DNA from: Anaerolineales bacterium
GTDB taxonomy: Bacteria > Chloroflexota > Anaerolineae > Anaerolineales > Villigracilaceae
Assembly (NCBI GenBank): GCA_017882065.1
Contig: JADGQD010000045.1
Location: 1-11,921 of the forward strand
Direction: 5' to 3'
Length of the DNA: 11,921 bases
Shown here: piece after piece, positions 1 through 6,377 of the stretch
Position numbering within the stretch: the stretch's first letter is position 1
Layout of the letters: every line of letters begins with the position of its first letter
Notes under the pieces: generated by a model
Told to the model about the DNA's origin: nothing
The model's database searches: none
Seen by the model: the letters and a program-made list of their open reading frames with translations, nothing else
Made by a program: the position numbers and the translations under genes

Positions 1-1
1 A

Positions 2-499
2 GGTATTTTCTGCCACACGAACCCGTGGGTCATGATTGCCGAAGCGAAAATTGGACGAGGCGATCGTGCCCACGATTACTACCTGCGTATCAACCCGTCG
101 GCACGGGAAGATCTGAGCGAATTGCATCGCTGCGAGCCTTACGTCTACGCCCAGATGATTGCCGGGAAGGATGCTCCAACGCATGGCGAAGCCAAAAATT
201 CCTGGCTGACCGGCACGGCGTCCTGGAACTATATCGCCATCACGCAGTGGATTTTGGGCATCCGGCCAACGTACAATGGGCTGCGAGTTGACCCATGTAT
301 CCCGTCGAGTTGGAACGGCTTTTCTGCGTTGCGCAAATTCAGGTCACACACATACCGGATCGTTGTCCACAATCCCGACCATGTTTGCCGCGGCGTTGTT
401 CGCATGACTGTGAACGGGCACGAGGTAAGCTACAACCTGATCCTACCCAGCGTGGATGGAGCAGAACAGTTTGTGGAAGTCTGGCTTGGAGGAAAATGA
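2..499 (+). CDS. GH94 glycoside phosphorylase (cellobiose-phosphorylase type), C-terminal part
   Basis: The reading frame is open from base 2, so the 5' part lies outside the window; about 165 residues are visible. The family splits beta-glucosides such as cellobiose or cyclic/linear beta-glucans with inorganic phosphate to give glucose 1-phosphate, normally in the cytoplasm. The visible sequence matches the C-terminal third of GH94 proteins: an HTNPWV block near the left edge, a RINPSARE stretch, EPYVYAQMIAGKDAP, then NSWLTGTASWNY and the closing block GLRVDPCIPSSWNGF, followed by the usual beta-rich tail. The catalytic acid lies upstream and cannot be checked, and the substrate cannot be told from this end. 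The stop overlaps the next start as ATGA, so the two genes are probably co-translated. Confidence 0.88.
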   Translation, partial: GIFCHTNPWVMIAEAKIGRGDRAHDYYLRINPSAREDLSELHRCEPYVYAQMIAGKDAPTHGEAKNSWLTGTASWNYIAITQWILGIRPTYNGLRVDPCIPSSWNGFSALRKFRSHTYRIVVHNPDHVCRGVVRMTVNGHEVSYNLILPSVDGAEQFVEVWLGGK

Positions 500-939
500 A
501 CTTTTTGGATGAAAAATTGCTTGAGGTTCGTGACTTCACCGGCGAAGGATTTCAGCCATTGGTTTATTTTGGTAACTGGCGGGTGGCGGTGCTGAATTAC
601 CTGGAGGACCTTCATCCGGCGAAGATTGACACGCTGGAGCGCCACTTGGAAACGGATGAGGTTTTTGTACTCACCCGCGGCCAGGGTATCCTGTTCCTGG
701 TTGATGGGGATCCGCAGGATGCAAATTTGTATCCGCAGGTGATGGAAGTTGGCAAAATATATAACGTCAAGGCTCACACCTGGCACACGATTGTGGTGAG
801 CAGGGACGCCTCGGTGCTGATTGTCGAGAACGGTGATACCGGCAAGGATAATTCGGAGTATGTTTCGCTCAAGCCGGAACACCACCGCTTCATTCTCAGC
901 ATTTCGCAGAGTGAACAACCCGGAAAATGGGGAAATTAA
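496..939 (+). CDS. Small cupin-fold protein, translationally coupled to GH94 gene
   Basis: 147 residues, no signal peptide or membrane segment. The start ATG at 496 overlaps the preceding TGA (ATGA) and has a good Shine-Dalgarno GGAGG at 488-492; longer upstream starts in this frame would lie inside the GH94 gene. The middle of the protein has the look of a single-domain cupin: HLETDEVFVLTRG, a glycine turn, then YNVKAHTWHTIVVS and a closing beta strand VLIVENGDTG. The first His/Asp-Glu group and the later W-H-T give plausible metal-binding positions on the two cupin motifs. Similar small cupins are often annotated only as hypothetical or as ureidoglycolate-hydrolase-like, and no reaction can be assigned here. 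Coupling to a sugar phosphorylase suggests a role in carbohydrate metabolism, perhaps as a sugar-binding or isomerase-like accessory; that is inference. Confidence 0.8.
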   Translation: MNFLDEKLLEVRDFTGEGFQPLVYFGNWRVAVLNYLEDLHPAKIDTLERHLETDEVFVLTRGQGILFLVDGDPQDANLYPQVMEVGKIYNVKAHTWHTIVVSRDASVLIVENGDTGKDNSEYVSLKPEHHRFILSISQSEQPGKWGN

Positions 940-945
940 TATAGG

Positions 946-951
946 TATAAT
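946..951 (+). promoter_or_regulatory. -10 box of hypF, leaderless arrangement
   Basis: A perfect TATAAT lies in the 18-nt gap between the cupin stop and the hypF ATG at 958. Six bases separate it from that ATG, so the expected transcription start falls on the A of the start codon. There is no Shine-Dalgarno sequence before the ATG, which fits a leaderless mRNA. No convincing -35 hexamer is present at 16-18 bp upstream, so strength is uncertain and hypF could also be read through from the upstream operon. Confidence 0.45.
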
Positions 952-957
952 GGACGC

Positions 958-3387
958 ATGTCTGAATTGCGCCGCGCAAAGCTCCACATTACCGGTATCG
1001 TGCAAGGCGTCGGCTTCCGGCCTTTTGTCTATGGCCTGGCAGTGCGCTTCGCGCTGGCTGGCTGGGTGCGCAACACGTCCGCGGGGGTGGACATCGAAGT
1101 GGACGGGACTCAGGAGACATTGGATGCGTTTGTCCTTGCTTTGAAGACCGAACTTCCGCCGCTGGCGCGCATTGACTCATTTTACGTTTCTTTTTCCCGT
1201 GCTGGAACCGGGACTACCGTCGGGACCCCGGGCCTGTTTACCGCGTTTGAGATTATCCACTCTAAAGCGGTGGAGGGCGCCTTCCAACCCATCTCCCCGG
1301 ACGTGTGCGTTTGCGACGATTGCCTGCGCGAACTCTTCGACCCTGCCGACCGGCGCTACCGTTACCCGTTCATCAATTGCACCAATTGCGGGCCGCGCTT
1401 CACCATCATCACCGACATCCCCTACGACCGTCCCAACACGACCATGGCGCCGTTTGCAATGTGCCCGGACTGCGCCGCCGAATACCAGAATCCGCTCGAC
1501 CGGCGTTTTCACGCCCAGCCGGTTGCCTGTCCGGTTTGCGGACCGAAGGTCTGGCTGGAATGGACGATTGATGATGGACGACAGACGGTGGAAGGGGATA
1601 GAGCAATCCACGCCGCACAGAAGATGCTGGCGGAAGGCAAAATCCTGGCTGTCAAAGGGCTGGGTGGATTCCACCTTGCTTGCGACGCGACCAACGCCGA
1701 AGCCGTGGCCGAACTGCGCCGCCGCAAACTACGCGTGGACAAGCCCTTCGCCCTGATGATGCCGGATATTGTTACCATTGAAAAACATTGCATCGTCAGT
1801 CATGCCGAGCGCGAACTGCTTGAATCGCGCCAGCGGCCCATCGTCTTGCTTCGCCGAAAGCCAGAGTCAAATATTACCACCCAAGTCGCGCCTAAGCAGG
1901 ATACCCTCGGTGTTATGCTCCCATATACGCCGCTGCACTATCTTTTGCTAAACGCTGATAGGGTGATCTCCCCGTATGCTGTGCATAGCCAGCGGAACGT
2001 CTCGCAGAGGTCGCTAATAGCTTTGGTCATGACCAGCGGCAATCTGTCTGAAGAGCCGATTGCCACCGGAAACGATGAGGTCCGAGAACGCCTCTCTACT
2101 TTGGCGGATGCCTTCCTGATGCACAACCGCGACATTCGCACCAGATGCGACGACTCGGTGGTGAGGGCATTAGGGATTACGGAATTAGGCGATCAGGAAA
2201 CCGAATCGCCTAATCACCTAATCCCTGATTACCTATTCCCTACTTACTTCCTTCGCCGTTCGCGCGGTTATGCCCCCGACTCACTGCAACTTCCATTTGA
2301 AGTCCCATCCATCCTGGCAACCGGCCCGGAACTCAAAAACACCTATTGTCTCACCCGTGAACGCTACGCCTTCCTCAGTCATCATATCGGCGACATGGAG
2401 AATTACGAGACCCTGCGTTCCTTTGAAGATGGCATTAACCATTTCGAGCGCTTGTTCCGCATCCAGCCCGAAGCCATTGCCTACGACCTGCACCCGAATT
2501 ACCTGTCCACCCGCTACGCGCTGGAGCGAGCCGAACGCGAGAATCTCCCGGCGATTGGTGTCCAGCACCACCACGCCCATATTGCGGCTTGCATGGCCGA
2601 TAACGGAATGGACGGCAGCCGCCCGGTCATTGGCCTGGCTTTCGATGGGTCGGGTTATGGCGATGACGGGGCCATCTGGGGCGGGGAGTTTTTTGTGGCT
2701 GATTACGCCGGGTACGAGCGCAAATTCCACCTGGCTTATTTTCCGCTCCCCGGCGGCGACGCGGCGATTAAACGCCCGGCGCGTACGGCCCTGGCATTGC
2801 TCTGGTCGTTGGGGTTGGATTGGGATGAAGAACTCGCTCCCGCGCGGGAACTATGCTACGAGGACCGTATGGCGCTGCGTGTCCAGTTGGAGCGGGGTCT
2901 GAATACTCCTCAGACCTCCAGCCTTGGCCGCCTTTTCGACGCGGCCGCGGCCCTGGCGGGTGTGCGGCAAAAAGTCAACTACGAGGCGCAGGCGGCAATT
3001 GAATTCGAGTCAGCCTTGGACAGAACCGAATCGGGCGCGTACAGGTTCGAGGTCCAAAACGAGACATTGAATGTCCGACCGGCTATTGCTGCCCTCTTGG
3101 CAGACATCCACAGCGGAGCCTCCGTCCCGGTCCTGTCGGCGCGTTTCCATAATGGTGTAGCGGATATGATCCGCCAGACGTGCGGTCAAATCAGGCGTGA
3201 AACCGGCCTGAAAGAAATTATGTTAAGTGGGGGAGTCTGGCAGAATATGGCTCTGCTGGAACGTGCAATGCGAGGGCTGCGTGCAGATGGATTCGTAGTT
3301 TATATTCATCGCCAAATCCCGGCGAATGATGGAGGCCTCTCGTTAGGACAGGCTCTGGTGGGCGCTGCCAGATTAATAAGCGGCTAA
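958..3387 (+). CDS. hypF: Carbamoyltransferase HypF (hydrogenase maturation) carrying three in-frame short-repeat insertions
   Basis: 809 residues; the family is usually about 750. HypF makes carbamoyl-AMP from carbamoyl phosphate and passes the carbamoyl group to the HypE C-terminal cysteine, supplying cyanide ligands of [NiFe] hydrogenase. Domains in order: acylphosphatase-like (VQGVGFRPF near residue 15-23, NTSAGVDIEV near 39); two zinc-finger pairs (CVCDDC ~117, CTNCGP ~140, CPDC ~169, CPVCGP ~190); YrdC-like (AVKGLGGFHLACDA ~230, VMTSGNLSEEPI ~358); Kae1-like (HHHAHIAACM ~537, AFDGSGYGDDGAIWGGE ~561, SLGRLFDAAAALAG, LSGGVWQN, NDGGLSLGQA ~790). All key motifs are intact. Extra residues at ~80-92, ~333-352 and ~405-427 coincide with repeats A, B and C (separate entries) and lie between conserved blocks. 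No SD precedes the ATG. No other hyp genes are in the window. It converges on smpB with a 12-nt gap. Confidence 0.95.
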   Translation: MSELRRAKLHITGIVQGVGFRPFVYGLAVRFALAGWVRNTSAGVDIEVDGTQETLDAFVLALKTELPPLARIDSFYVSFSRAGTGTTVGTPGLFTAFEIIHSKAVEGAFQPISPDVCVCDDCLRELFDPADRRYRYPFINCTNCGPRFTIITDIPYDRPNTTMAPFAMCPDCAAEYQNPLDRRFHAQPVACPVCGPKVWLEWTIDDGRQTVEGDRAIHAAQKMLAEGKILAVKGLGGFHLACDATNAEAVAELRRRKLRVDKPFALMMPDIVTIEKHCIVSHAERELLESRQRPIVLLRRKPESNITTQVAPKQDTLGVMLPYTPLHYLLLNADRVISPYAVHSQRNVSQRSLIALVMTSGNLSEEPIATGNDEVRERLSTLADAFLMHNRDIRTRCDDSVVRALGITELGDQETESPNHLIPDYLFPTYFLRRSRGYAPDSLQLPFEVPSILATGPELKNTYCLTRERYAFLSHHIGDMENYETLRSFEDGINHFERLFRIQPEAIAYDLHPNYLSTRYALERAERENLPAIGVQHHHAHIAACMADNGMDGSRPVIGLAFDGSGYGDDGAIWGGEFFVADYAGYERKFHLAYFPLPGGDAAIKRPARTALALLWSLGLDWDEELAPARELCYEDRMALRVQLERGLNTPQTSSLGRLFDAAAALAGVRQKVNYEAQAAIEFESALDRTESGAYRFEVQNETLNVRPAIAALLADIHSGASVPVLSARFHNGVADMIRQTCGQIRRETGLKEIMLSGGVWQNMALLERAMRGLRADGFVVYIHRQIPANDGGLSLGQALVGAARLISG
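1196..1235 (-). repeat. Element A, copy 1, inserted in frame in hypF
   Basis: Read on the minus strand, bases 1216 to 1196 match the units of the right-end array exactly: TAGTCCCGGTTCC followed by AGCACGGG. Bases 1217-1235 look like a second, degenerate unit (CCGTCGGGACCCCGGG on the plus strand), giving a two-unit arrangement similar to the copy at 5771. It encodes roughly RAGTGTTVGTPG, which falls after the conserved PPLARIDS end of the acylphosphatase domain and before FEIIHS. Compared with E. coli HypF this linker is about 8-13 residues longer here, and the frame is kept. Confidence 0.8.
1956..1987 (+). repeat. Element B, copy 1, inside hypF
   Basis: A 32-bp sequence, TGATAGGGTGATCTCCCC followed by GTATGCTGTGCATA, agrees at 30 of 32 positions with bases 7640-7671 in front of the nucleoside phosphorylase gene. 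Its 3' half holds a small dyad, TATGC-TGT-GCATA. In hypF it encodes part of a stretch (about SPYAVHSQRNVSQRSL) that sits between the conserved HYLLL and LVMTSGNL blocks of the YrdC-like domain. E. coli HypF has only about six residues there, against about 24 here, so the inserted segment is probably longer than the 32 bp shared by both copies, near 54 bp. Confidence 0.75.
2172..2226. repeat. Element C: long inverted repeat inside hypF
   Basis: Left arm 2172-2193 (AGGGATTACGGAATTAGGCGA plus T) pairs with right arm 2205-2226, 19 of 22 positions complementary, around an 11-nt loop. The region is A/T-richer than its surroundings and is followed by related CCTAATCCCT / CCTATTCCCT words up to about 2240. 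It encodes about 22 extra residues (ITELGDQETESPNHLIPDYL and neighbours) between CDDSVVRA and the conserved LRRSRGYAPDSL block. No stop is introduced and the frame is kept. Confidence 0.75.
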
Positions 3388-3399
3388 ACAACGGAATAT

Positions 3400-3846
3400 T
3401 TAGCGCGCTTCCCGATCCATTTCACGTTCGGCGTCTCGCCTGGCAATGGCTTCGCGTTTATCGTGTAATTTCTTGCCCTTGGCGATGGCGATTTCGAGCT
3501 TGGCGCGGCCGTCTTTAAGATAGACGCGTATCGGCACGATCGTCATGCCCTTCTGACGGACAGCATCCCACATTTCACGAATCTCTCTCTTATGGAGCAG
3601 CAGGCGGCGGATCCGTTTCGGGTCATGGTTAAAGCGGTTGGCCTGTTCATACGGGGCGATGTGCGCTTCCATAAGAAAGGCGCCGCGTGCGTCGTCCACG
3701 CGGACGTAGGCTTCTGCCAGGCTGATCTGACCGGCGCGAATGGATTTGATTTCGCTGCCCTTCAGTGCCAGTCCAGCCTCGAAACGCTCGAAGAGAAAAT
3801 ATTCAAAACCGGCTTTGCGGTTGGTGGCAACAGATTTGACGTTCAT
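3400..3846 (-). CDS. smpB: SsrA-binding protein SmpB (trans-translation)
   Basis: 148 residues, close to the usual 150-160. SmpB binds the tRNA-like end of tmRNA and delivers it to stalled ribosomes. Recognised from ATNRKAGFEYFLFERFEAG at the N-terminus, then LKGSEIKSIRAGQISLAEAYVRV, the central NRFNHDPKRIRRLLLHKREI, and the basic C-terminal tail KKLHDKREAIARRDAERE that becomes helical on the ribosome. The ATG at 3846 is chosen because the family starts just before VATNRKA; an upstream ATG at 3903 would add 19 non-conserved residues and overlap plsY by over 40 bases. The Shine-Dalgarno is weak, and the 13-nt gap from the plsY-like stop suggests translation within one transcript. Convergent with hypF. 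Confidence 0.95.
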   Translation of the reverse strand: MNVKSVATNRKAGFEYFLFERFEAGLALKGSEIKSIRAGQISLAEAYVRVDDARGAFLMEAHIAPYEQANRFNHDPKRIRRLLLHKREIREMWDAVRQKGMTIVPIRVYLKDGRAKLEIAIAKGKKLHDKREAIARRDAEREMDREAR

Positions 3847-3859
3847 CAATCGTTCTCGT

Positions 3860-4441
3860 TTATGGATGCTGTTCGCGGAGGCGGCGCGCCAACGGTACAT
3901 CAATCCACTTCTTGATTCCGATGGTCATGATCAGGACGACGACGAGTCCAATCTCCCAGAGTGGATAGCCCAGGTACCAGACTGAGCCGATGATGGTGAC
4001 CATGCCAACGACCCAGGCGGCGTCCCAGTTGCGGAAGAGCAGATAACAAAGTAGAAACAGCCCAACGCCCAGCAGGGTTTCAATCAGGTGCATGTAGAGC
4101 AGGCTGCCCAGGATGGACCCCATGCCCTGCCCGCCCTGAAAATGAATGTAGATTGGGAAATCGTGCCCAAGTGCAGAGGCCAAAGCCGCGAGATAAGGGA
4201 CAACGTCACTACCCGAGAGCATGTGTGCCAGCCAGGCAGCGAGCGCTCCCTTTCCAATATCCACGAAGCTCACTAGGAGAGCAGGTTTCCGGCCCAAGAC
4301 GCGAAACGTATTGAGACCGCCAAGATTGCCATCGCCAGCCTCACGAAGGTTGATGCCGCGGCGGCGTCCGATCAGATACGCGGTGGGGAACGCCCCGATC
4401 AGGTACGAGGCGAGCAGGATGAACAGGGTTGAGAGTGCCAT
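3860..4441 (-). CDS. plsY: PlsY-family membrane acyltransferase, divergent in signature motifs
   Basis: 193 residues with several membrane segments, matching the size and layout of PlsY, which transfers acyl from acyl-phosphate to glycerol 3-phosphate at the inner membrane. N-terminal LLASYLIGAFPTAYLIGRR, INLREAGDGNLGGLNTFRVLG, VDIGKGALAAW, ALGHDFPIYIHFQGGQG are recognisably PlsY. Several signature residues differ: the usual GSGNIGATN reads GDGNLGGLN (Ser replaced by Asp) and the usual KGGKG reads QGGQG. The C-terminal HR..N..RL..GTE motif is not visible; the tail reads IKKWIDVPLARRL instead. It may be an altered-specificity or non-catalytic paralogue. The ATG at 4441 has GGAG seven bases upstream. 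It lies 22 nt after the MFS stop and 13 nt before smpB, so the three probably form one operon. Confidence 0.75.
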   Translation of the reverse strand: MALSTLFILLASYLIGAFPTAYLIGRRRGINLREAGDGNLGGLNTFRVLGRKPALLVSFVDIGKGALAAWLAHMLSGSDVVPYLAALASALGHDFPIYIHFQGGQGMGSILGSLLYMHLIETLLGVGLFLLCYLLFRNWDAAWVVGMVTIIGSVWYLGYPLWEIGLVVVLIMTIGIKKWIDVPLARRLREQHP

Positions 4442-4463
4442 GCCAGTCTCCGCGTTTATCTTA

Positions 4464-5753
4464 TCACTGATTACCCCAGCGCAGGATGGCAACTCCGGCC
4501 AGCAGGCGCAGCGCGCCGAAGACGAGCAGGGCAACGCCTATCCCGATGTACCCGGCCAGGAATGGTCCTGCCAGTGAGCCAAAGAGCACAGCCGCGTTCA
4601 GAATGATGTTGTACCAAGCCAGATGTGAGGGGCGGTCGTCTTCCGGGATTCGCTCCAGCAGATAGTTGGCATAGGCTCCAGCGACCAGTGCCCAGACGAA
4701 CCCACCGGCGATCGAGAGCAGATAATAGTGCAAAGCGTTATGCGAGAGCGCCATGGCGATCGGGTAAATACTCATCCCGATCACTCCCCAACCGGTCAGC
4801 TTGTGATGCCCAACTTTATGTTCCAGACGGCTGAGCTGTGTTGAACCGAGCAGGACGGTCAGATAGAAGAGTGCCGTGCCGAGTCCGATATTGGCGTCTG
4901 TCAGATGCAGTTCGTTGACGGTGTAGAGCGCAAAAAGCGGAAGGGCAAGGTACTGAGCCATATGGAAGCCCAGAAGCACCAGTAGAATTTTCCGGTAGGG
5001 TGTGCGCCAGATGTCAAGACGAAGGGTGGCGTGCCAATCAGGGCGGCGATTCTTTTCTTCCAAATTCGGAATGGTTTTCAGGTCCGGACCTGCTGCGGCA
5101 ACAGGCTCTGTATGCGGTCGGACGAAGAACAGGTGGAAGGTGCTCATCGCTGCGCTCAGCGCCCCGATCCCAAAGACAACCTGATACCCGACCGGAAAGC
5201 GTAGATGGTCGAGGATGTAACCAGTTCCGAGCGATGCAATTATGAAAGTAAGCGACTGCACCACATTCCGGATACCCACCACGGGAGCGCGCCATTCGGC
5301 CGGGACGGCTGCCGCGAACAAGGCATTGAAGCCGACGCCCAACCCGCACATCGGGATACCCATTGCTAGGGTGATAATGGCGAGAGCCCAGATTTGACCT
5401 TGATTCCCAAACAGCCACGGCAGGGGAATCCATAGAAAATACCCTAGGCGGGAAAGCACAGCCGACCAGAAGACCGCCTTGCCCACCGGTCGCTTTTGCA
5501 GCCAGGTCCCGGCCGGTAGGGATAGAAATAGACTGACCAAGGCTGGCATCGCGCCGAGAAGGCCAATTTGGAAACCGCTCGCTCCCAGGCGGACAGCATA
5601 TACGTTCAAGAAATTGATCGCGCTGCCGCTAAGAATGCCAAACCAGGCGATGTCGAAATACAGGTGGATGAAATTACGCCGATATTCCTGAGGAATGGCC
5701 GGATTGTTGAAGAAACGACGGATGGATAGCACAGGGTTGATTATAATCAACAC
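4464..5753 (-). CDS. MFS transporter, about 12 membrane segments
   Basis: 429 residues from the outermost start (GTG at 5753). The protein is a typical major facilitator: two hydrophobic halves separated by a charged central loop (about residues 215-250, PDLKTIPNLEEKNRRPDWHA). The N-terminal half has RRNFIHLYFDIAWFGILSGSA and RLGASGFQIGLLGAMP; a charged GTWLQKRPVG loop follows the second segment as in the MFS A-motif. The substrate cannot be named. Start choice is open: the GTG at 5732 (giving 422 residues) lies just behind a -10 box on this strand and fits a leaderless start, while neither GTG has a Shine-Dalgarno. First gene of the probable MFS-plsY-smpB operon and divergent from the broken aminotransferase gene. 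Confidence 0.85.
   Translation of the reverse strand: MLIIINPVLSIRRFFNNPAIPQEYRRNFIHLYFDIAWFGILSGSAINFLNVYAVRLGASGFQIGLLGAMPALVSLFLSLPAGTWLQKRPVGKAVFWSAVLSRLGYFLWIPLPWLFGNQGQIWALAIITLAMGIPMCGLGVGFNALFAAAVPAEWRAPVVGIRNVVQSLTFIIASLGTGYILDHLRFPVGYQVVFGIGALSAAMSTFHLFFVRPHTEPVAAAGPDLKTIPNLEEKNRRPDWHATLRLDIWRTPYRKILLVLLGFHMAQYLALPLFALYTVNELHLTDANIGLGTALFYLTVLLGSTQLSRLEHKVGHHKLTGWGVIGMSIYPIAMALSHNALHYYLLSIAGGFVWALVAGAYANYLLERIPEDDRPSHLAWYNIILNAAVLFGSLAGPFLAGYIGIGVALLVFGALRLLAGVAILRWGNQ
5736..5751. promoter_or_regulatory. Perfect 16-bp palindrome with -10 boxes on both strands (divergent promoter/operator)
   Basis: GTTGATTATAATCAAC reads the same on both strands and contains TATAAT in either direction. 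On the minus strand the -10 box (5745-5740) predicts a transcription start at 5733, one base before the GTG codon at 5732 of the MFS gene. On the plus strand it would start transcripts near 5754 toward the aminotransferase remnant. No good -35 boxes are seen. The perfect symmetry also fits a dimeric repressor site. Confidence 0.45.
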
Positions 5754-5770
5754 TATCGATTAATTTGCGA

Positions 5771-5818
5771 TAGTCCCGGTTCCTGCGGAGTAGTCCCGGT
5801 TCCCGCACGGGGCACGGG
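5771..5818 (+). repeat. Element A, copy 2 (two tandem units, 20-bp period)
   Basis: TAGTCCCGGTTCC occurs at 5771-5783 and again at 5791-5803; the second is followed by CGCACGGGG and a further GCACGGG. The copy fills much of the 74-nt divergent gap between the MFS gene and the aminotransferase remnant, ending right before the GGAG ribosome-binding site of the latter. The second unit is identical over 22 bp to the copy at 7417-7438 read on the other strand. Confidence 0.85.
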
Positions 5819-5827
5819 ATGGAGTAA

Positions 5828-6356
5828 ATGATGTTTGGACTTCGCCGCCACTTTCTTCTCGACCCTTCGGTCACCTTCCTCAATCAGGGTTCCTTTGGCG
5901 CCACGCCGCGTCCGGTCTTCTGCGCTTATCAGCGCTGGCAGCGTGAACTGGAACGCCAGCCGGTCGAATTTCTGAGACGCCGCTTTACGGCCCTGATGCT
6001 GGCCGCGCGCCAATCTCTTGCGGACTATCTGGGGACGGATGTAGACAATCTGGTCTACACTACCAATGTGACCGAGTCCCTTAACATTGTCGCTCACTCT
6101 CTGAGCCTCGGGCCGGGCGATGAAGTGCTGAGCACCGACCACGAGTACGGCGCGCTCGACCGCACCTGGAGGTTTCTGGCAAAAGAACGCGGCTATGCGT
6201 ATATCAATCAGCCGATCCCTGTTCCGCATCGAAATCCCGCTTATTTTGTGGAATGGGCGCAAGTTGATCCGTGTGAGCGTGCAGGGCTACAACACACGGC
6301 GGGATGTGGAGAAGTTGGTCGAGGCGTTGGGAGAGTTGTTACAAATGAGCGACTGA
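5828..6356 (+). pseudogene. Class-V (PLP-dependent) aminotransferase with out-of-frame internal deletion
   Basis: The N-terminal ~130 residues match the class-V aminotransferase / isopenicillin-N-epimerase-like / cysteine-desulfurase fold: FLNQGSFGATPRPVF, then YTTNVTESLNIVAHSL and LSTDHEYGALDRTW. Around 6220-6230 homology stops. From 6225, one base out of phase, the family's C-terminus appears: RIEIPLILWNGRKLIRVSVQ followed by GYNTRRDVEKLVEALGELL, ending at the TGA at 6354-6356. The central ~200 residues, including the lysine that holds PLP, are missing, so the product cannot be an active aminotransferase. If translated, the N-terminal frame runs out of phase to 6397, overlapping the start of queA. 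The start is ATG 5828 or 5831; GGAG at 5821-5824 is better spaced for 5831. A sequencing or assembly error cannot explain such a large loss unless the assembly collapsed. Confidence 0.8.
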
Positions 6357-6362
6357 AGTCGC
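6349..6362. repeat. Short hairpin word GCGACT-GA-AGTCGC
   Basis: Six-base arms separated by two bases overlap the stop codon of the aminotransferase remnant, 16 nt before queA. GCGACTGAAGTCGC-type words are familiar to me as dispersed repeats in some genomes, but this is the only copy in the window, so its status as a repeat is not shown here. Confidence 0.3.
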
Positions 6363-6377
6363 ACCTACATGCTTCTT

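Noticed and set aside
430..1005. 191-aa antisense ORF across the cupin and hypF start
   Set aside because: No recognisable domain; it is complementary to two well-supported genes.
1560..1600. Repetitive-looking GATTGATGATGGACGACAG segment in hypF as a fourth insertion
   Set aside because: The distance between the flanking conserved blocks (CGP and the YrdC start) is about the same as in E. coli HypF, so no extra length needs explaining.
2270..2902. 210-aa plus-strand ORF inside hypF
   Set aside because: Pro/Ser/Trp-rich out-of-frame shadow of the conserved Kae1-like domain.
3123..3140. GTCCCGGTCCTGTCGGCG in hypF as another element A copy
   Set aside because: Only the first part resembles the core, and the encoded residues fall in an ordinary family segment of normal length.
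3383..3404. Dyad GCTAAA / TTTAGC between the hypF and smpB stops as a bidirectional terminator
   Set aside because: Only six pairs with a 10-nt loop, A/T-rich stem and no T run on either side.
3847..3903. N-terminal extension of SmpB from the ATG at 3903
   Set aside because: It overlaps the plsY-like gene and adds residues not seen in the family, which starts close to VATNRKA.
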